Below are positions 45,701 to 58,930 of a stretch of DNA of 64,000 bases, in pieces. This DNA comes from Enoplosus armatus (lineage: Eukaryota; Chordata; Actinopteri; Centrarchiformes; Enoplosidae). Each line of letters begins with the position of its first letter. Position 1 is the first letter of the stretch. The DNA lies in NCBI RefSeq assembly GCF_043641665.1, contig NC_092183.1, forward strand, positions 25,817,492-25,881,491. The letters are read 5' to 3'. The notes beneath the pieces are model-generated. The model saw only the letters and a list, made by a program, of their open reading frames with translations, made no database searches and was not told the origin of the DNA. Both the position numbers and the translations under genes were made by a program.

Positions 45701-48700
45701 AGGAGTGTGAGTGACAGGCAGAGAGGCGATATAGAAAACACAGCGGAAGGAGGGAAAAAAAAAAGGCCTGGAAACATTTCAAGTTACATCACAGATACAA
45801 TGCGCACACGCATGCACACAGGCACATTAGACTGTTTTAGGCGGACCTCCCAGACTACAGTAAATCTCTTCTTCATTGGTCTTTGTGGCAGGGATTTGCT
45901 CTAATGAATGAGAGGATCAGAGCGCTGACTCACACATTGTCGAAGTCACAATCAGACCAATCTTCCCCCAGCCTCGATGTTTAAGCTTGACAGTAGGATC
46001 TATCGGCCCTCTAATTACACTCTTGGACAGCTGAGCGCATATCAATCTAAAAATAAGACTGCGATCCGAGGAAGTGAGCCCTCACACTGAGGCGAAAACT
46101 TAGGTTCACTTGTCGAAAGCTGGCAGGCCGGTAAGACGGTTGTTACTGTCCCTGGTGAAAGCTATGCAGAATGCTGCTAAGGTTGCTGTGTCGCTACAGT
46201 ATGCTGCATGTGTTTGTATAGAAACTGCCAAAGACACAGCTGTTGGCAACGTGTCAACTTTGTCTGTTCTTAGAAATCCGACCTATAAAAGTCTGCATTG
46301 ACAAGCAGGTGTATGATTTGATGGTTTTACATTTGCTTTTTATGATCTTATCTCGAAATCAAGCCCTTCAGACAGATTGTGATTCTTTTATACACAGGAA
46401 GACAAGTTGCTCGCCAAATTCCCTACAACTTTTTTTTTTCCCGCTGCTTAACAAGTCCCAGCATGGACAGTCCCTGCAGCGGCACTCAGCCTCGCTCCCT
46501 GTCTTAAACCCACTATGGTTCCACCAGTGGTTCGTTCGCTCGTCTTTTCTTTGCGTCTGAAGAGCCCCTCAATCTTTCATCCCGTGCGTGCTTCAAATCA
46601 GCTTCACTACTTCAGAGGTGAGGAGGACGAAGGAGGCAGCGACGGTGTGGTGTGGTGAACAGAGGCACCGTCGGGCCTCGTGGCCCTAAGCCCGCTTTAT
46701 TGAATTCTCTGTTGTCTTTGTGAAGGCCCGGCTAAGACGGGGCCAACAGGTGCCGGTCTCAAGTGGGATGAGCATTAGGATGTTCCCTTTGACCTCGGAG
46801 GGAGATTGGACAGCTGCAGTGTCTGGGGGAGGGGGGGTGAATAGACTGAGTTCACCAGGTTACAGACAGGGTGTTTCCAGGTCAAGGCCATAAGCACGTT
46901 GAGAGAAAGGCTTTGAGTGCAAGAACTTTCTGTGGTTGTCTGAGGTGGACCCGCGTTGGACCAGGAGCTTCATGAATGTGAAAAGGAAAAACTCGGCAAC
47001 TAAGCAAGAAAGGACTTGATCGAGGATGTCCGCGTGGCACAGAGCTTCTTGCAGTTAACTTGCAGTTAGAGTTATAGACTGAAGCCACTCATGAGTGGGC
47101 TCGGGCAATAAGGTGATGTACGAGATGCACTGATCCGATTCAATGCGGACCATTTTAGGCAGATTGTTATTGGACAAACGTCCCAATCCACCTGGAATAC
47201 AATTTTCTGTCCCGCTCCGTTCACTTGCTTCAGGTGAGCTAACGTGTGGAAAGTTACCGCCAATACTTTTCTCCAATAAATGCATTTCAATGTGAAGGCA
47301 GTAGAGGGCGTTAACGAAAACTAAAAGGTCACTTTTGGTCGACTTCTGAATAACTGGGAAAATGAGAGGTGTTTTTTCGGTGCACTTTCTTTTTCAATGG
47401 CTTTTAGAAATGTTAGCGTTGTCGTTACGGAGCGCCGTGTACAAACTAATGACAACATATTCAATTAATTTAAAATTAAGTTTATGCTGACACAGTGTGG
47501 GGAAAACATCTAAAACCCTTCTGAGGGCACCGCAGATTGATGGATGCACACACGGTGCTGCAGCCCTCAACTCGAATCAATCCCATCACTAACCCCCCAA
47601 AAAAATCAAAAATGTTATAGGGCAAATGCAAAGGATTTTAAGTAAGTAAGTAAGTACAAAATAGCCTACAAATCATGTGTTTCTGAGCTGCCTGAAACAG
47701 CAGGCTAGGCTGACTTTGTCAAGAGGTTCTTTCCAGAAGGGTTGACTTTGATTTCTTTGGAAAGCTGAGTAAGCTGTATGGTAGAAATAAAAAAAAAAAA
47801 AAAAAGGTGCACCAAAGGAGTTTGGTTGTCTTAACCCTCCACTTGATGCCTTGATTTGGTCGGCCTGGTTCGAAGAGAAGACAGTGGGGGGGGCACAGCG
47901 AGTGTGGATGTGTTTTTATTAAGGATCCCAAGGCAACACCAGAGCAAATCGCTGGCACCTCTGCTCTGTTCGCCTCTCCCTCTCCCCCCTCTCTCTCCTC
48001 CACTTGCCCTGGTACATTCTCCTCACCCCTACGTCTCTGTCTTCTTTTCCTCCAGCTGCAGACCAGGAAAACCCCGAACCAGTTGGCCAGCGGGCCCGTC
48101 AGCCAGTCGGCTGGCCGGTCCGCCCTGCAGAGGGCCCTGCCAATCATCATCAGGTTCTTCTCATGCTGTTTTGCGCGAGTCTTTCCATTGCACAAGTGCC
48201 GTGATGTACCTCCTGGGGTTAAACCAATACACGTGTTTGAAGGCCCACGCCATTAGTTCTCACAGAAACATGTCACACTGATACCAAGCATCAATGAAGA
48301 AGGAACTATTTGACTGTACTGAAGTGCATTTGAATCAACTTCTAAATCTGACAGCTCTAACTTGAAGCATCACGGTGAAATGGTTAAAAAGGCTGACCCA
48401 TGTGAGCACACTTTTGGAACCAGCATTACCACCATTCAACATATGTTTAATGTGACTTTTTTGTTCACAAAATATCATTCGATATGGTGAGGGGCAACAG
48501 TGCCGCATTAATGTCATTATTTGTCTCAGTCAGCCACATCTAAAGCAGTCGTAAGCCGCTTCGGTTCATTCATTCAGTCTTCAGAATCAACCGGCAGCAG
48601 TTACGTGTTTGCACCTGTGCACACATCGAACTGCACGCTGCACATCTGTGTGTCTCCACATCTGTGTACTCATGTGTTTTCTTAACCTCTCTTCATCAAA

Positions 48701-49639
48701 GGGAGGTTAGCTTCTGTTTGACAATGCCCTGTTTCATGATCTTAGACACACAGAGGAGCACATAATAATGTTATTGAGGGAGGAGAGAATATCACGGATT
48801 GCCTGACTGGCTTCTCCCCAAGGACTCTGTGTGTCTGCTGCTGGCACTGCTGTGTCAGCAAGGCAATGTGTGATAACAGCCCGATTCTGCCAAGAGGCTG
48901 CAATTCCACGGTTTGACACCTTCACTTTCATGCAGCCGGTCTGATCAGAAACACCAAGGTCTACCAATAACTATCATGTGTCACCATGTAATTACAGGTT
49001 GACAGTAGCAGGGCAGAGATGGATTCATCTCAGGGAAAGAAAGGGCGAAAGTGAACACTAAGATTCCATTTGGACTCTTTTGTAGAAACTGAGTTCATGT
49101 TGCATGTGGAAACTTGAAAAGGTTGTTGACTCACCATTTGCCTCATATCCACGGAGTGTGAATGAAAGATTCAATCCTAAAAAAGTCAACATTATTCAAA
49201 TGCATCTTTTTTTTTTTTTTACCACATCTTTTGGGCTGCAACTTTACATTTGTGTGAAAACTCACTTGTTTATACAAAAAAAAGAATTTTCTTCCCCTTT
49301 GAGGCTGTTGTGGACTGGATTGGGATGGTTCACGAGCCGGTTCCATGCTCTAGGTGGCCGAGATTGTCTTATATATAATATAAATCTATTGCCTCTGTCA
49401 CGCAATGTGACTGAATTGATGCATGCATGCAGCAATAAAATCGGCTGTAAGTAAAAACTATAATTGATTTGTGAAAGTCTATGTGGACATTAGGTGTAAT
49501 TGTTTTTTTTTAAGGCTAAAGCTAAAGCTATTCAACAACTGTGGAGGCCAAACATTCAAATACCTGCCTCATTTTTCTCGACTGAGCCAAGGCGCCAATT
49601 GGAAAGAAGAAGAAAAGCCTTTCGGCAAATAAACCGACA

Positions 49640-49896
49640 GTGAGCTCAAAGTTCATTTATTTATCATGCCGATTATACACACGTCCAGTCATTTTCGCAT
49701 TAAGACAGCAGAGTTGTGGTTGGCGCCGTCTTCCTAACACCACAGTTGACCTCCGGGTCACAGGTGAAGACGACGAGTGAGGACGCACGATTGACTCGAT
49801 GGAAAGCTCCTATCGTCAGTTTCAGCGGACACCAGGCTCCGTGAGAGCGCAGTTGGAAACGTATCAGCCTCCTTCCGGTTGAGTCTGCCCCCTGCG
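49640..49896 (-). other. Candidate minus-strand terminal exon, gene unknown
   Basis: On the - strand a very strong acceptor, nine T then CCCCCCAG, ends at 49897. One frame is open for about 65 codons from there, reading through RRLIRFQLRSHGAWCPLKLT and SSLVVFTCDPEVNCGVRKTA to TAA at 49702-49700. AATAAA (49661-49656) follows 39 bases after the stop. This combination looks like the last exon of a transcript, but I recognise no family and found no partner exon. It may equally be a chance arrangement or part of a retroelement. Confidence 0.25.
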
Positions 49897-51432
49897 CTGG
49901 GGGGAAAAAAAAAGACACATCAAAGAGCTGAGGCCACAGTGGAGACGTGGCAAATCAGTACTCAAGGTAAAACAATTGCCATATTGTCAGCGTTGGCCGC
50001 AATGTACTCACCTACTTACTGCATATTTGCACGCACTCGTCCCCGTGTGTGTTTTGGTGCGACAGTTTGGAGCATGACACGGTTGTTTGATTAGCTTTAA
50101 AAAGGCGCCCATTGTAGTCACGCAGTACTTGTGACTGTTCCCATCAAAAGGCTGGCCTCCTGGCACAACGTTGGGGGGGGGGGGAGGGGGGGGGGGTTGT
50201 GATGTGTTAAACGGGCTAACGGTGAGCGTGAACCAGACAATTTGCTGTGTAAATGTTGATTGTGCATAATTCAGTCACGCTAAGGAGGAAATCCTGCAGG
50301 TGTGAGCAGTCACACCTGGGTGCTCGCAGGGGAAGACGCTTACAGATATAACAGAGGAACATAGGAGATCTCCACCTCTGGGGGAAATTACAGCCACAAA
50401 ACACAGCGTAAGGCGGGGTGCTTTTCTTTTTTTCTTTTTTTTTTTTTACAAACGTGTACGGTACAATCTACAGTGTGTTGCCTGCATAGAGGACATCTGA
50501 AACCACAAGCAAAGTCGTTTATGAAACATAAGCCGCGAGGCAGAGATGTCCCCGGGGAAGTGCCCATTGATTGAGGCACGTCGCGTATAACTTAACGCAC
50601 GCGCTGGATGGCCTCGCCGTTCGTTTGCGTCTGCATGTTTTGTGACAGATGCGTGATGTAGCACTGTTGGAGATGAATGACAACGCGTGTTACCTCGCAC
50701 ACTCGAGAGGCTTAGTTCATTGTAATGCATGATGCAGCAGATTTTGTTTGTCCATTCCTCTGCAGGTGTCGTCTCAGCCATTTCATCTAGTGCTTAGCCT
50801 CTTACTAATTGTGGAAAACTTCCTTTGTTTGGAACTTGAGCTGTGCAGTTGGTTGTCCACTGGTCTGGGTCCTCAACACTTTCAGCATAATACATGGTCC
50901 AGTGTATGTAATTGTATTGAAAAGTAGTGCTGGCGAAAACAACGTTTGGTGTCTACACTGGTATGTACTGCTATGAGTCTGACATTGACAACATCGCCTC
51001 CCACCTACTCTGCTTTGACGTTACCGATAACCTACTGAGACCTAACATGCAGGAAACACTGTCAATACGTGTGAATAACGCTTCCAAGTGAACTCCCATC
51101 GTGGGCAACAAGTCAGATTACACGATAGCTCGACGTTAGCAAATGGAAAAGAGAGAAATTTCAAGACCTTAATTCAGTCGTCAATCTTTCCATCTGTCTC
51201 CTAAGCCTGAGGTGTGCTGTGGCATGCGTGGTGTGAGAAATCAGGCCCTGGCAATCTGCCCAGCCAGTCGTCAAACAAAGCGTTGATGCACTGGCCTCTG
51301 GGCTTTTCCTGCCCGTCTCTACACTGACTGGTATGAAAGCTCCGCAGCCAGGAAAGATTACACGTCTTCTTCAAAACCTTCCTCTGTCTCTGCCAACTGC
51401 TACAACAACACCAGGCTAGGAGTTCGGAGTAG

Positions 51433-51471
51433 ATGGGAGGAGGAGGAGGAGGAGGAGGGGGGGGGGGGGGG
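51433..51471 (+). repeat. (GGA)n running into a G-tract
   Basis: About eight GGA units followed by about 14 G. On the - strand this reads (TCC)n, a strong polypyrimidine tract. Confidence 0.93.
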
Positions 51472-52636
51472 TAGTTCTTGATAACACAGTGCTTTGTAAG
51501 AAACTCAGATTCGCCGTTAAGCGTCGTTCCCCGTCGGAGCACAAACTAACCCTAACCCTGCCTCGGAATGACAGTTTAGATGGAGAATGTTATTTTATAG
51601 GGGTGACAAATTGCAGGTATCTCCCGTGGCTTTGGGTGAGAGTTTCAGGGCGGCTTGCCAACTTGCTGAGTGGGAGCCAGGGCCTTGACTGACTGCCGCA
51701 CCTGACCGTGCACAATCCCCGAGATCAGCTGCCGTCTACCAATGAAGATGAGCGCGCGCTCCGAACGTCCCGCCCGCTTGGCACTTCCATCCAATGGCGA
51801 TGGCTCTCCAGAAAGTACGTCCAACCCTCCGTTTTTCTTCCTTCCTATAAGCCTCTTTAATGAGATGATGAATGATGTGGTGTCTCCCAGCAGGATGGCC
51901 CCACACACAAAGCGACTACCTGGGATTTATACATTCACAGGCAGTTATGTAGGTCATTTCTCTCTTGATATTTTACTGCTGTTTATCTGCAGCTTCTCTC
52001 TCCGTCTGTATCTGTATTTGTCTCGAGCGACGTTTAATGCCACAGGGAGTTCCCTTTGTGGATGAGGTTTGTTTTAGCTGGATCTAAAACAAGACCAATT
52101 AATTCTACCTTTGCAGGCTTGCAATACTCTTATAGTCCAATACTTAGTAAAGGTCTAAGTGTAATTCTAATGTAAATGTAATTCTCTTAACATAATTAAT
52201 GAATAACTGCGACGCCCCTGCATGTTGGCTCAGTTATATCCTAAAAGAAACTTTATTTCGAAGGTAAATTAAACGTGCACACCTTTGGACACAGTTTGAG
52301 CTGCAGACTCCCGTGCTTTTTTCCATCCGTTAAGCTGCATTTTTCCTCACCAGTTGGCGGTGGCGCTCTTCAGACACTGTAGGATTCACTCATCTTGCCC
52401 TGATTCTTTGTCAAGGAAAAGGAGAGCAGTCCCTGGCCTCCTGCTATTGCTCTCAAATCACACCTCATGTTTATAGGGATTTTACAACAGATTTTACATG
52501 TCAGTGTCGATTGTTAGTGACAGGGCGTACTACGCAGCCCGTGAAAACACTTGTATGCTGTCCTCTGTGGCTCTGGAGGAGCTTTGTCAAGTCACTTGAG
52601 TAATCTCAGATGGGGTTTTCTGGGCATTCTCTTTTT

Positions 52637-52683
52637 AGCCTCACAGAGCGGCTAGCGTGGCTGTAGACCGCTAGTCTTGTCTG
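52637..52683 (+). repeat. Terminal fragment of the same repeat family
   Basis: AGCCTCACAGAGCGGCTAGC followed by GTGGCTGTAGACCGCTAGTC and TTGT corresponds to the end block of copy 1 (TTGCAGAGCTGCGAGCATGT, CTGTAGACTTTTAGTCTTGT). Only the last 47 bases or so are recognisable. Orientation is the same as the two longer copies. Confidence 0.5.
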
Positions 52684-55525
52684 AGTCGCTGGCGAGTCCC
52701 CCTACGTCATGAAAGGGATCAACTAAATCACTGGAGTGCCCCTTCAAATGTAAAACTGGCTGAATGTTGGTCATTTCCAGAAATGGCCTCCTAATTAGCT
52801 TCGATCCACCTGTGTTTAGTGTCGTCTCCCGGCTGGTTGAGACTCGCTGCTGTAAACAGACCCCCCCCCCCACCACCACCACCACTCTTACACTTGCATG
52901 CATACAAGCACGTGCACTTACAAACCCACGCTGCTACTCATGCTTAAAGACACGCACGCACTGTGTAGTATCTTGTACTGGTGCGATGCCTTGAGCCCAG
53001 CTGCGTGTAATGCATAAACCAGAGATGTTCAGTCTGGCTTGCATGCTAATTGCCTGTGGGGCTCTTCTCCATGCAACGCTCCCGACTAGACCACCCATGG
53101 TGAGGAGAGGGTGCATTCGTCTCCATTTCAATAAAGCGTGTCATTATCTCCTCGCCTGTGATGTGCCACTGCACCACTAAAAGATAAATGCTGTAATAAC
53201 ATCCAAGACGTCTCTGAGGAAACGTGATTGATGTTGCAAACTTTGTTGGACGGGCTGAAAGGTGTGATGTGTGTGCATTATTGAGAGTTTCTTTGTCTCT
53301 CCGCGCTAACTTTAGGATATATTTAGACTCTGCCCTGCTCGGTCTGGCCCTGCCGGTTTTGCAGGCACAGGGAGGATTTGGGGGTAACGCATGATTGGAA
53401 GTAGGCGGTGCCTGATGCTGGAAAAGCTGCTGCTGAGCGTGAGCAGACTTCCCTCCTCCTCTGACCAAATCCTCTTTGGCCACGGACTCTCCCCAGTGCC
53501 AAGGCCTGCTGAGAAGGGCCTGAGCTAAACCAACAACTGGGCTGCTTGATGAAAGGGGCGAGCAGCGGGGGTTTGGGGGGGGGGGGCACGCCATGAACCC
53601 GGGGTCATCCCACAATCCTGATGACTCTATCCCCGGCTCCCCTTTCACTGGCACAGAGCATACACCACCAAAAGCATAAACGTCACCGCAGGGTGCTGAT
53701 GTTCTTTTAACATCGCCGAACTAAACTGAGCAGAACTGTTGTGACCTGGGCCCTGCTACTCTGGCTGCGCACGTACACACCACACAACACATAACGGCGG
53801 TGGAAAGGAACAATGTGATCCGACACAGAATAGGTGCTGGTGAGGACCGTGGAAAATACAGCAAACGAAATCGCCCCCCCCCCCCCCCCCCAGGGCTCAG
53901 AGCCGCGTCAGAAATTGAAGATGAGCCCTCCAACCTTTTATATGTGGAAATCTCGTTTTTCATTTGTGACGTGTGTCAAAAGGCAAGACGGATGTGAGCT
54001 CGACTGACCCAGAACTTGACTGTCAACTGGGGAAATCTGGGCGGGGTTTGGGCGATGGGAGGCTTTTCGTCTTGCAGATACAGTATGACATGAATGTGTT
54101 TGTCTTCCATGCAGACAGTGTGTGTGTGTGTGGGAAAAAGGGGGGCAACGGGGGTTTGAGACAAAGACCATCAAACGGAGATAAAAAAAAAACCCACCGC
54201 TCATCGTCAGCGTGCTGCAACGTTGAAACACTGGGAGTGGAAAGAAGGCATAAGAAAATGTAAAGTGACCACCCAAGGTTGAGAATATAGCTGCAGGGAA
54301 GAACACAGCTTGTGAGCAAGAGAGATCTCGGCTCCTGACATGTCCCTGCAGCAGGCTGGGAGACTTCCTGAAGATAAGACAAAGTATTCCTGCAATCCAC
54401 CATTAAAGAAATAAATCATCTAAAACCTTTTTTTTTCTTTCTTTTTTCTTAGCTGCACATTCGTTGTCAAGGCTCACATTTGCTTATGCGATTCCAATGA
54501 AAGCAGCAGAAACAAACACAGCCTTGTACCGGGACATGCTATTTGTTTTCCTTCAAGCACACCACATTTTGCACCGCTCCACAGGATGTGAGGCGTGACA
54601 GGATATACATATGATTTTATTTCTCTGATCACAGGCTCTTTTTCTTTCCCCCCCCCTCTCCCCCTGTTTTTTTTTGCATATGGATCTCATCAAAGATGAA
54701 CGACTTGTTAATGCTAGGATTGCTCAGCTGGAAAGTTGTTTTCAAGCGCTAGGCCATTGAAGAAACACAATGTAATAAAACACCAGCCAGCGCTGCTTCT
54801 TTGAGCTTCAGAACGCCCCCCCCCCCCCCCCCCCCCCCTTCCACAGAGAAGCCCATCTTTTAAAGCGGAGCCCAGTAAAGCTTCTTAGGACACCACTGTT
54901 GCTCAGATAAGGATCAGGAGGCGTGATTGGACTGTGAGCTTTGTAGCGTTAGCATGTAGACAACCTGCTGGCTCTCGGGTCTACCTGAGCACACAGCCTG
55001 AGGTGTCTCAGTTTGCTCCCGGCATGTTTTAACACTGGAAACTCTCTGCGGCTGCATCATGGTGGCCTACATTTAGCCTTTAGAGGCCAATGCTCATGTG
55101 CAATGGCCAACTGAGACACATTGTCCTTGGACAGAAGTGTTCATGTCCTGTTCCCTAAGCAGCTGCCTCATTGAAACCCTTCTAGTAGATTTGCAGGCCA
55201 TGAAACATTAAGAGGGGAAAGTGTGTTGGCATGAGAATATGGTTATTGTAGGAATGCTGGTGTTGTGGAAAGTGCAGCGGAGAGTAAAACACTAAGCCCG
55301 TGTGCAGCTGCACCTGGCGCAGGCCACCACTGAATTGTACTGTATGATAGGATGCTGTGTGTTTCAGCGGAGGTTCAAGTTTGAGTGGTTTTGGATGTTG
55401 TGGATAGCTGACAAGAGGATTAGGGTGAGCGTGACCCGCTGTAAATACAGAACCCACACCCACACACACTCATCAAGCTTTGAATGCTGCATGTATGGTA
55501 TATGGTGAGATCATACACATCTCAA

Positions 55526-55531
55526 GCACAC

Positions 55532-55570
<39 letters not shown>
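55526..55570 (+). repeat. (CA)n microsatellite
   Basis: About 21 CA units with one CG interruption. Confidence 0.95.
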
Positions 55571-55573
<3 letters not shown>

Positions 55574-56024
55574 CAGGTGTAATTAGCCTTGAGAATACTT
55601 GTTGATTCATGTGGAAGGTGTTCAGCTTTAGTGTGGAGCCGCTGATTCACCGATCGTGTTTCACCGCAGTTAGTAGTCAGACAGAGACGCACTCAGCGGG
55701 AGCTTAAGCTCATGCAGCAGGACAGCATGGCTGACTACTGTTTTGTTGTCATGGGCAATGAGTGAATATAAGTACGTTCAGGCACAGTCGCTCCCATGCA
55801 TTCATTCTCACACCCTCAGGTTTATTCCTCCCCTGAAATCATTGTTTTAGTGTTGGGGACTTTTACGTTGATGATGGCATTCAGGTTAAAGTTTAGGTTA
55901 AAGAAGAATGGAACAAAGCCGGAGCAGGCCCCAGGCCCAGCAGTGCCGATGCCATTGAATTGGCCCATGTACTGTATATCTCGGCCTGGTAAGCTTCTCC
56001 AATTGTTGCTAACTGGACCTGATT

Positions 56025-56460
56025 CTCAGCCAAATTTTGTACAGACATTCGTGGGCCCCCGAGGATGAATCCTACTGACTTTGGAGATTCCTTGACTTTT
56101 CACATTTGTGGTTTTGAGTGGTTTTAAATGTCTCCTCAACTATGAGATAAATGGCCGTTATATTTGGTGCAGACGTTTGAGTACCCCTCAGGGTGATTCA
56201 AAATCTTTATTTGTCCAATGCTTTGGGCATATTAAGTCTATGACTTCCTGACCTTTCATCTAGTAATGATGTTTCATTATTTTTATGTCCAATACTTCAA
56301 AAGCGAATGACATTCCCGTCAGTCTCAGCTGTATTTTATGTTTAGCGCTAATTAATGTCAGCCAATGTTAGCATGCAAACATGCTAAACTAAGATGTAGA
56401 AGTACAGTCTTGCAGAGCTGCGAGCATGTCTGTAGACTTTTAGTCTTGTTTGAAGACGAT
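56025..56460 (+). repeat. Interspersed repeat, copy 1 (TTTTGTACAGACATTC type)
   Basis: Diagnostic blocks are AATTTTGTACAGACATTCGT, GAGGATGAATCCTACTGACT, TTGTGGTTTTGAGTG, AATGTTAGCATGCAAACATG, CTAAACTAAGATGTAGAAGT, and the end block TGTCTGTAGACTTTTAGTCT. The same blocks in the same order occur at 58516-58930. I recall it as a very common teleost repeat. It has no coding capacity and I cannot name the family. Confidence 0.65.
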
Positions 56461-56774
56461 CCATAATCTACGAACACTTCTACTTGCAGTCAAGTAGAAT
56501 TTTCACTTAAAAATGGCAACCGGGGGAGTAACAAACAGCTGCGTGTTGCCATGTTTGGGTCAAGGAATTACATTTAACTCACAGACTTCACTTGTGACTT
56601 CAATATACTTGTCAGTGCAAAATGTCTCGAATGTAAAAATAATTACAGGAGAGGTAGAAACCAGAGCTTGGATTCCTCCACTGCGTACTCACACTGCTGC
56701 ACGGCCAAGTACATGTTGTGAATGGCCACGAGCACTCAAATACTTACACCCACACACGCAAAAGTAACACATGG

Positions 56775-56800
56775 ACACACACACACACACACACACACAC
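56775..56800 (+). repeat. (CA)n microsatellite
   Basis: About 13 CA units. Confidence 0.93.
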
Positions 56801-58515
56801 GCTGCTGTGTGCGCATTCGCACGAACGCGCACTGCATGTGCTGCACTACTGCTACTTTATCTGCTAACACACGGAGAATAGATGTTTATTGTGCTAATGT
56901 GTCCAATTTGGAGCAATCCAACGTGATCTGCAAGACAGACGGAGAGTCGAAATGTATGTGGAGGAATGTTTAGTTTATGGGCTTTGAAATGTTTCTCAAG
57001 GAAACTCATGGTCCGATGTGTGTTCTGCCAGTTTAAACACATTACCGTAACTCCGCTGCATGCTGGAGTTCCCATGAGGTCCCCTGCAGCTTTATTCAAA
57101 CATATTATGTGTACAGAGAGACACTGACATCATTATGATACAATCTCTCTCAGGGGAAATTGCATTCACTCGTCACTCTAATGCAGCAGCTCTGATCCTC
57201 TGACACTGCTAGTGTTTCTTCTGCTTTCCTGGACAGTGAAGACTGGATAGTTTTGCCCGAGGGCAGCCAAATGGTTTCTTTGTTTTGTTTCTGTCTCATA
57301 ATGTTCATTTGAATATTTGGCTGCTGACTCATGACACCCGCACTCATTCATGCTCATTCACAACATCTTGATAAGTGTGTATATATATCACCTGTTTGGA
57401 TGACTGACAGCTCCTACCAGCAAGGGTGTAATTAATCAGAACAAAGCCGTGCGATGCCTCTGACAGCCGTGATGGATTGGGGAAGTTGCTCAAGCTGACT
57501 GGTTTTGTCAGGTCAAAGTTATGACTGTCATTGGGAATGCATGAAAAGAGCCAGTGACAGTGCACTGTACCTGTGTGATTGATGACACGGGCTGAAAATT
57601 TGTCGTTTGGATCTGGAATGTGTCAGCCTGAAGCACAACAGTTATTTACGCACAGTATTTGTCTTGTATCGAGATTTCTCAAAGATGTCAAGTGGGGAAA
57701 AAGCTGCAAATACCTGTCCAAGGGCTTTAATGCTGCTACCGCTGCGCCTTGCTTTTCCATTGCGTGGCTATTGACGAATCTCAGCAGTGACAGTTACGCA
57801 ATTGAGCAATGAGCTTGGCAGTGTGCTCCAGACTCATTTGTCAAACTCCTTTTGATTGTACAGAGATTATATTGCAATTAACAACAATAACAAATTTAAG
57901 ATATATACACACAAGCCATGTACACATGCTAAGAAAATATCTTCCCTCGCTGCGATCACTTTCTTCGCCTCTTCTTTGTCCCCTCTCTGGAGTCCAAAAA
58001 TAACTTTCCTTCTCGCTCTGTTTTACATTGTGTTTCCTGTTAAACTTTATTTAGGCTTTTGGTGATTTATGAGCGTTTTTTATGACATGCTGTCGATGGT
58101 GCTGGGTGCTGGGGAGGGTTGGGTGGGATGGGCTCCAATGACGTGCTTTGTGGTTCTCTGCCAAAGTTAACAAGGAGCTGAGCTATCACACCATGTGCTG
58201 TCTGTGATCAGTGACTCATGGCTTTTGGGCGGCAGCCAGCGCCTTACCTGCTTATCCCGAGAATTCTTCTCGTCGCTTTGGTAAAATGCTTTCAAAGAGA
58301 AGCAGCTGATGACATGTGCACGTTGTGTACGTCTGATGAGAGGACATTTAGCAATATCTCCGCAGCAGAATGATCTTATAGTTAAACACACAAGATGGGT
58401 TCACGCACAAGCCCAGCTAACGTGTCCCTGAGCCTGTCCCTGAAGCCCTTTACCAATTTAAAATCCAAATAACCATGGCTTGTGCCGTGCATTATCCTTC
58501 TTTTTTTTTTTTTTA

Positions 58516-58930
58516 GCCACACTAGCAGCGTGGCTATATGGATATGGCCACTTTGGTCCAGGCTGAAATATCTCAACTACCATTGGAAGCATTGCCATTA
58601 CATTTTGTACAGACATTCATGGTCCCCAGATGATGAACCCTACTGACTTTGGTGATCCCCTGACTTTACACCCGACGCCACCATGAGGTTGACATTTATA
58701 GTTCAGAGGGAAACGTCTTGGCAACTGTTGGATAGATTACTATGCAGTTTGGCACAGACACAATATTTGTGAACTCTGGTGATTTTTCCTCTAGTGCCGT
58801 CACCAGGTCAAAAAGGAATTTGTCTGGAACTTTGCTTCATGACCAAATACCTGCAAAATAAAGGTCAGTTAGCAAATGTTAGCATGCTAATTACATGCTA
58901 AACTAAGATGTCTCATCGCATGACATTGCA
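58516..58930 (+). repeat. Interspersed repeat, copy 2 (same family as 56025-56460)
   Basis: It shares ATTTTGTACAGACATTCATG, GATGAACCCTACTGACTTTG, CCACCATGAGGTTGACATTT and TTAGCATGCTAATTACATGC with TAAACTAAGATG. It begins with AGCGTGGCTATATGGATATG and GAAATATCTCAACTACCATTG. It lacks the terminal block present in copy 1, so it is truncated or decayed at the right end. Confidence 0.65.

Larger units (their letters stand above)
42231..49639. other. Upstream gene-free stretch, part 3
   Basis: No gene is assigned. It includes a minus-strand open frame with a hydrophobic segment (42481-42912, see separate entry), an interspersed repeat near 43920-44090, an A-tract at 44621-44644, a G-tract near 45253-45271 and a conserved-element-like stretch at 45590-45700. 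Confidence 0.5.

Noticed and set aside
45428..45904. Open + frame of 158 codons
   Set aside because: Low-complexity Pro/Ser/Arg composition and an A-tract inside. The unique DNA here fits a regulatory element better than coding sequence.
47719..48281. Overlapping open frames on both strands (about 140-160 codons)
   Set aside because: Pyrimidine-rich DNA lacks stops on both strands. Neither translation shows a domain, and one starts with GTG or passes through an A/T tract.
51548..51560. CTAACCCTAACCCT, telomere-like repeat
   Set aside because: Only two units, too short to be an interstitial telomere.
53046..53654. Longest open frame on the - strand in the right part (202 codons)
   Set aside because: It has no ATG at its start (it opens with GTG), spans a G/C homopolymer and shows no family features.
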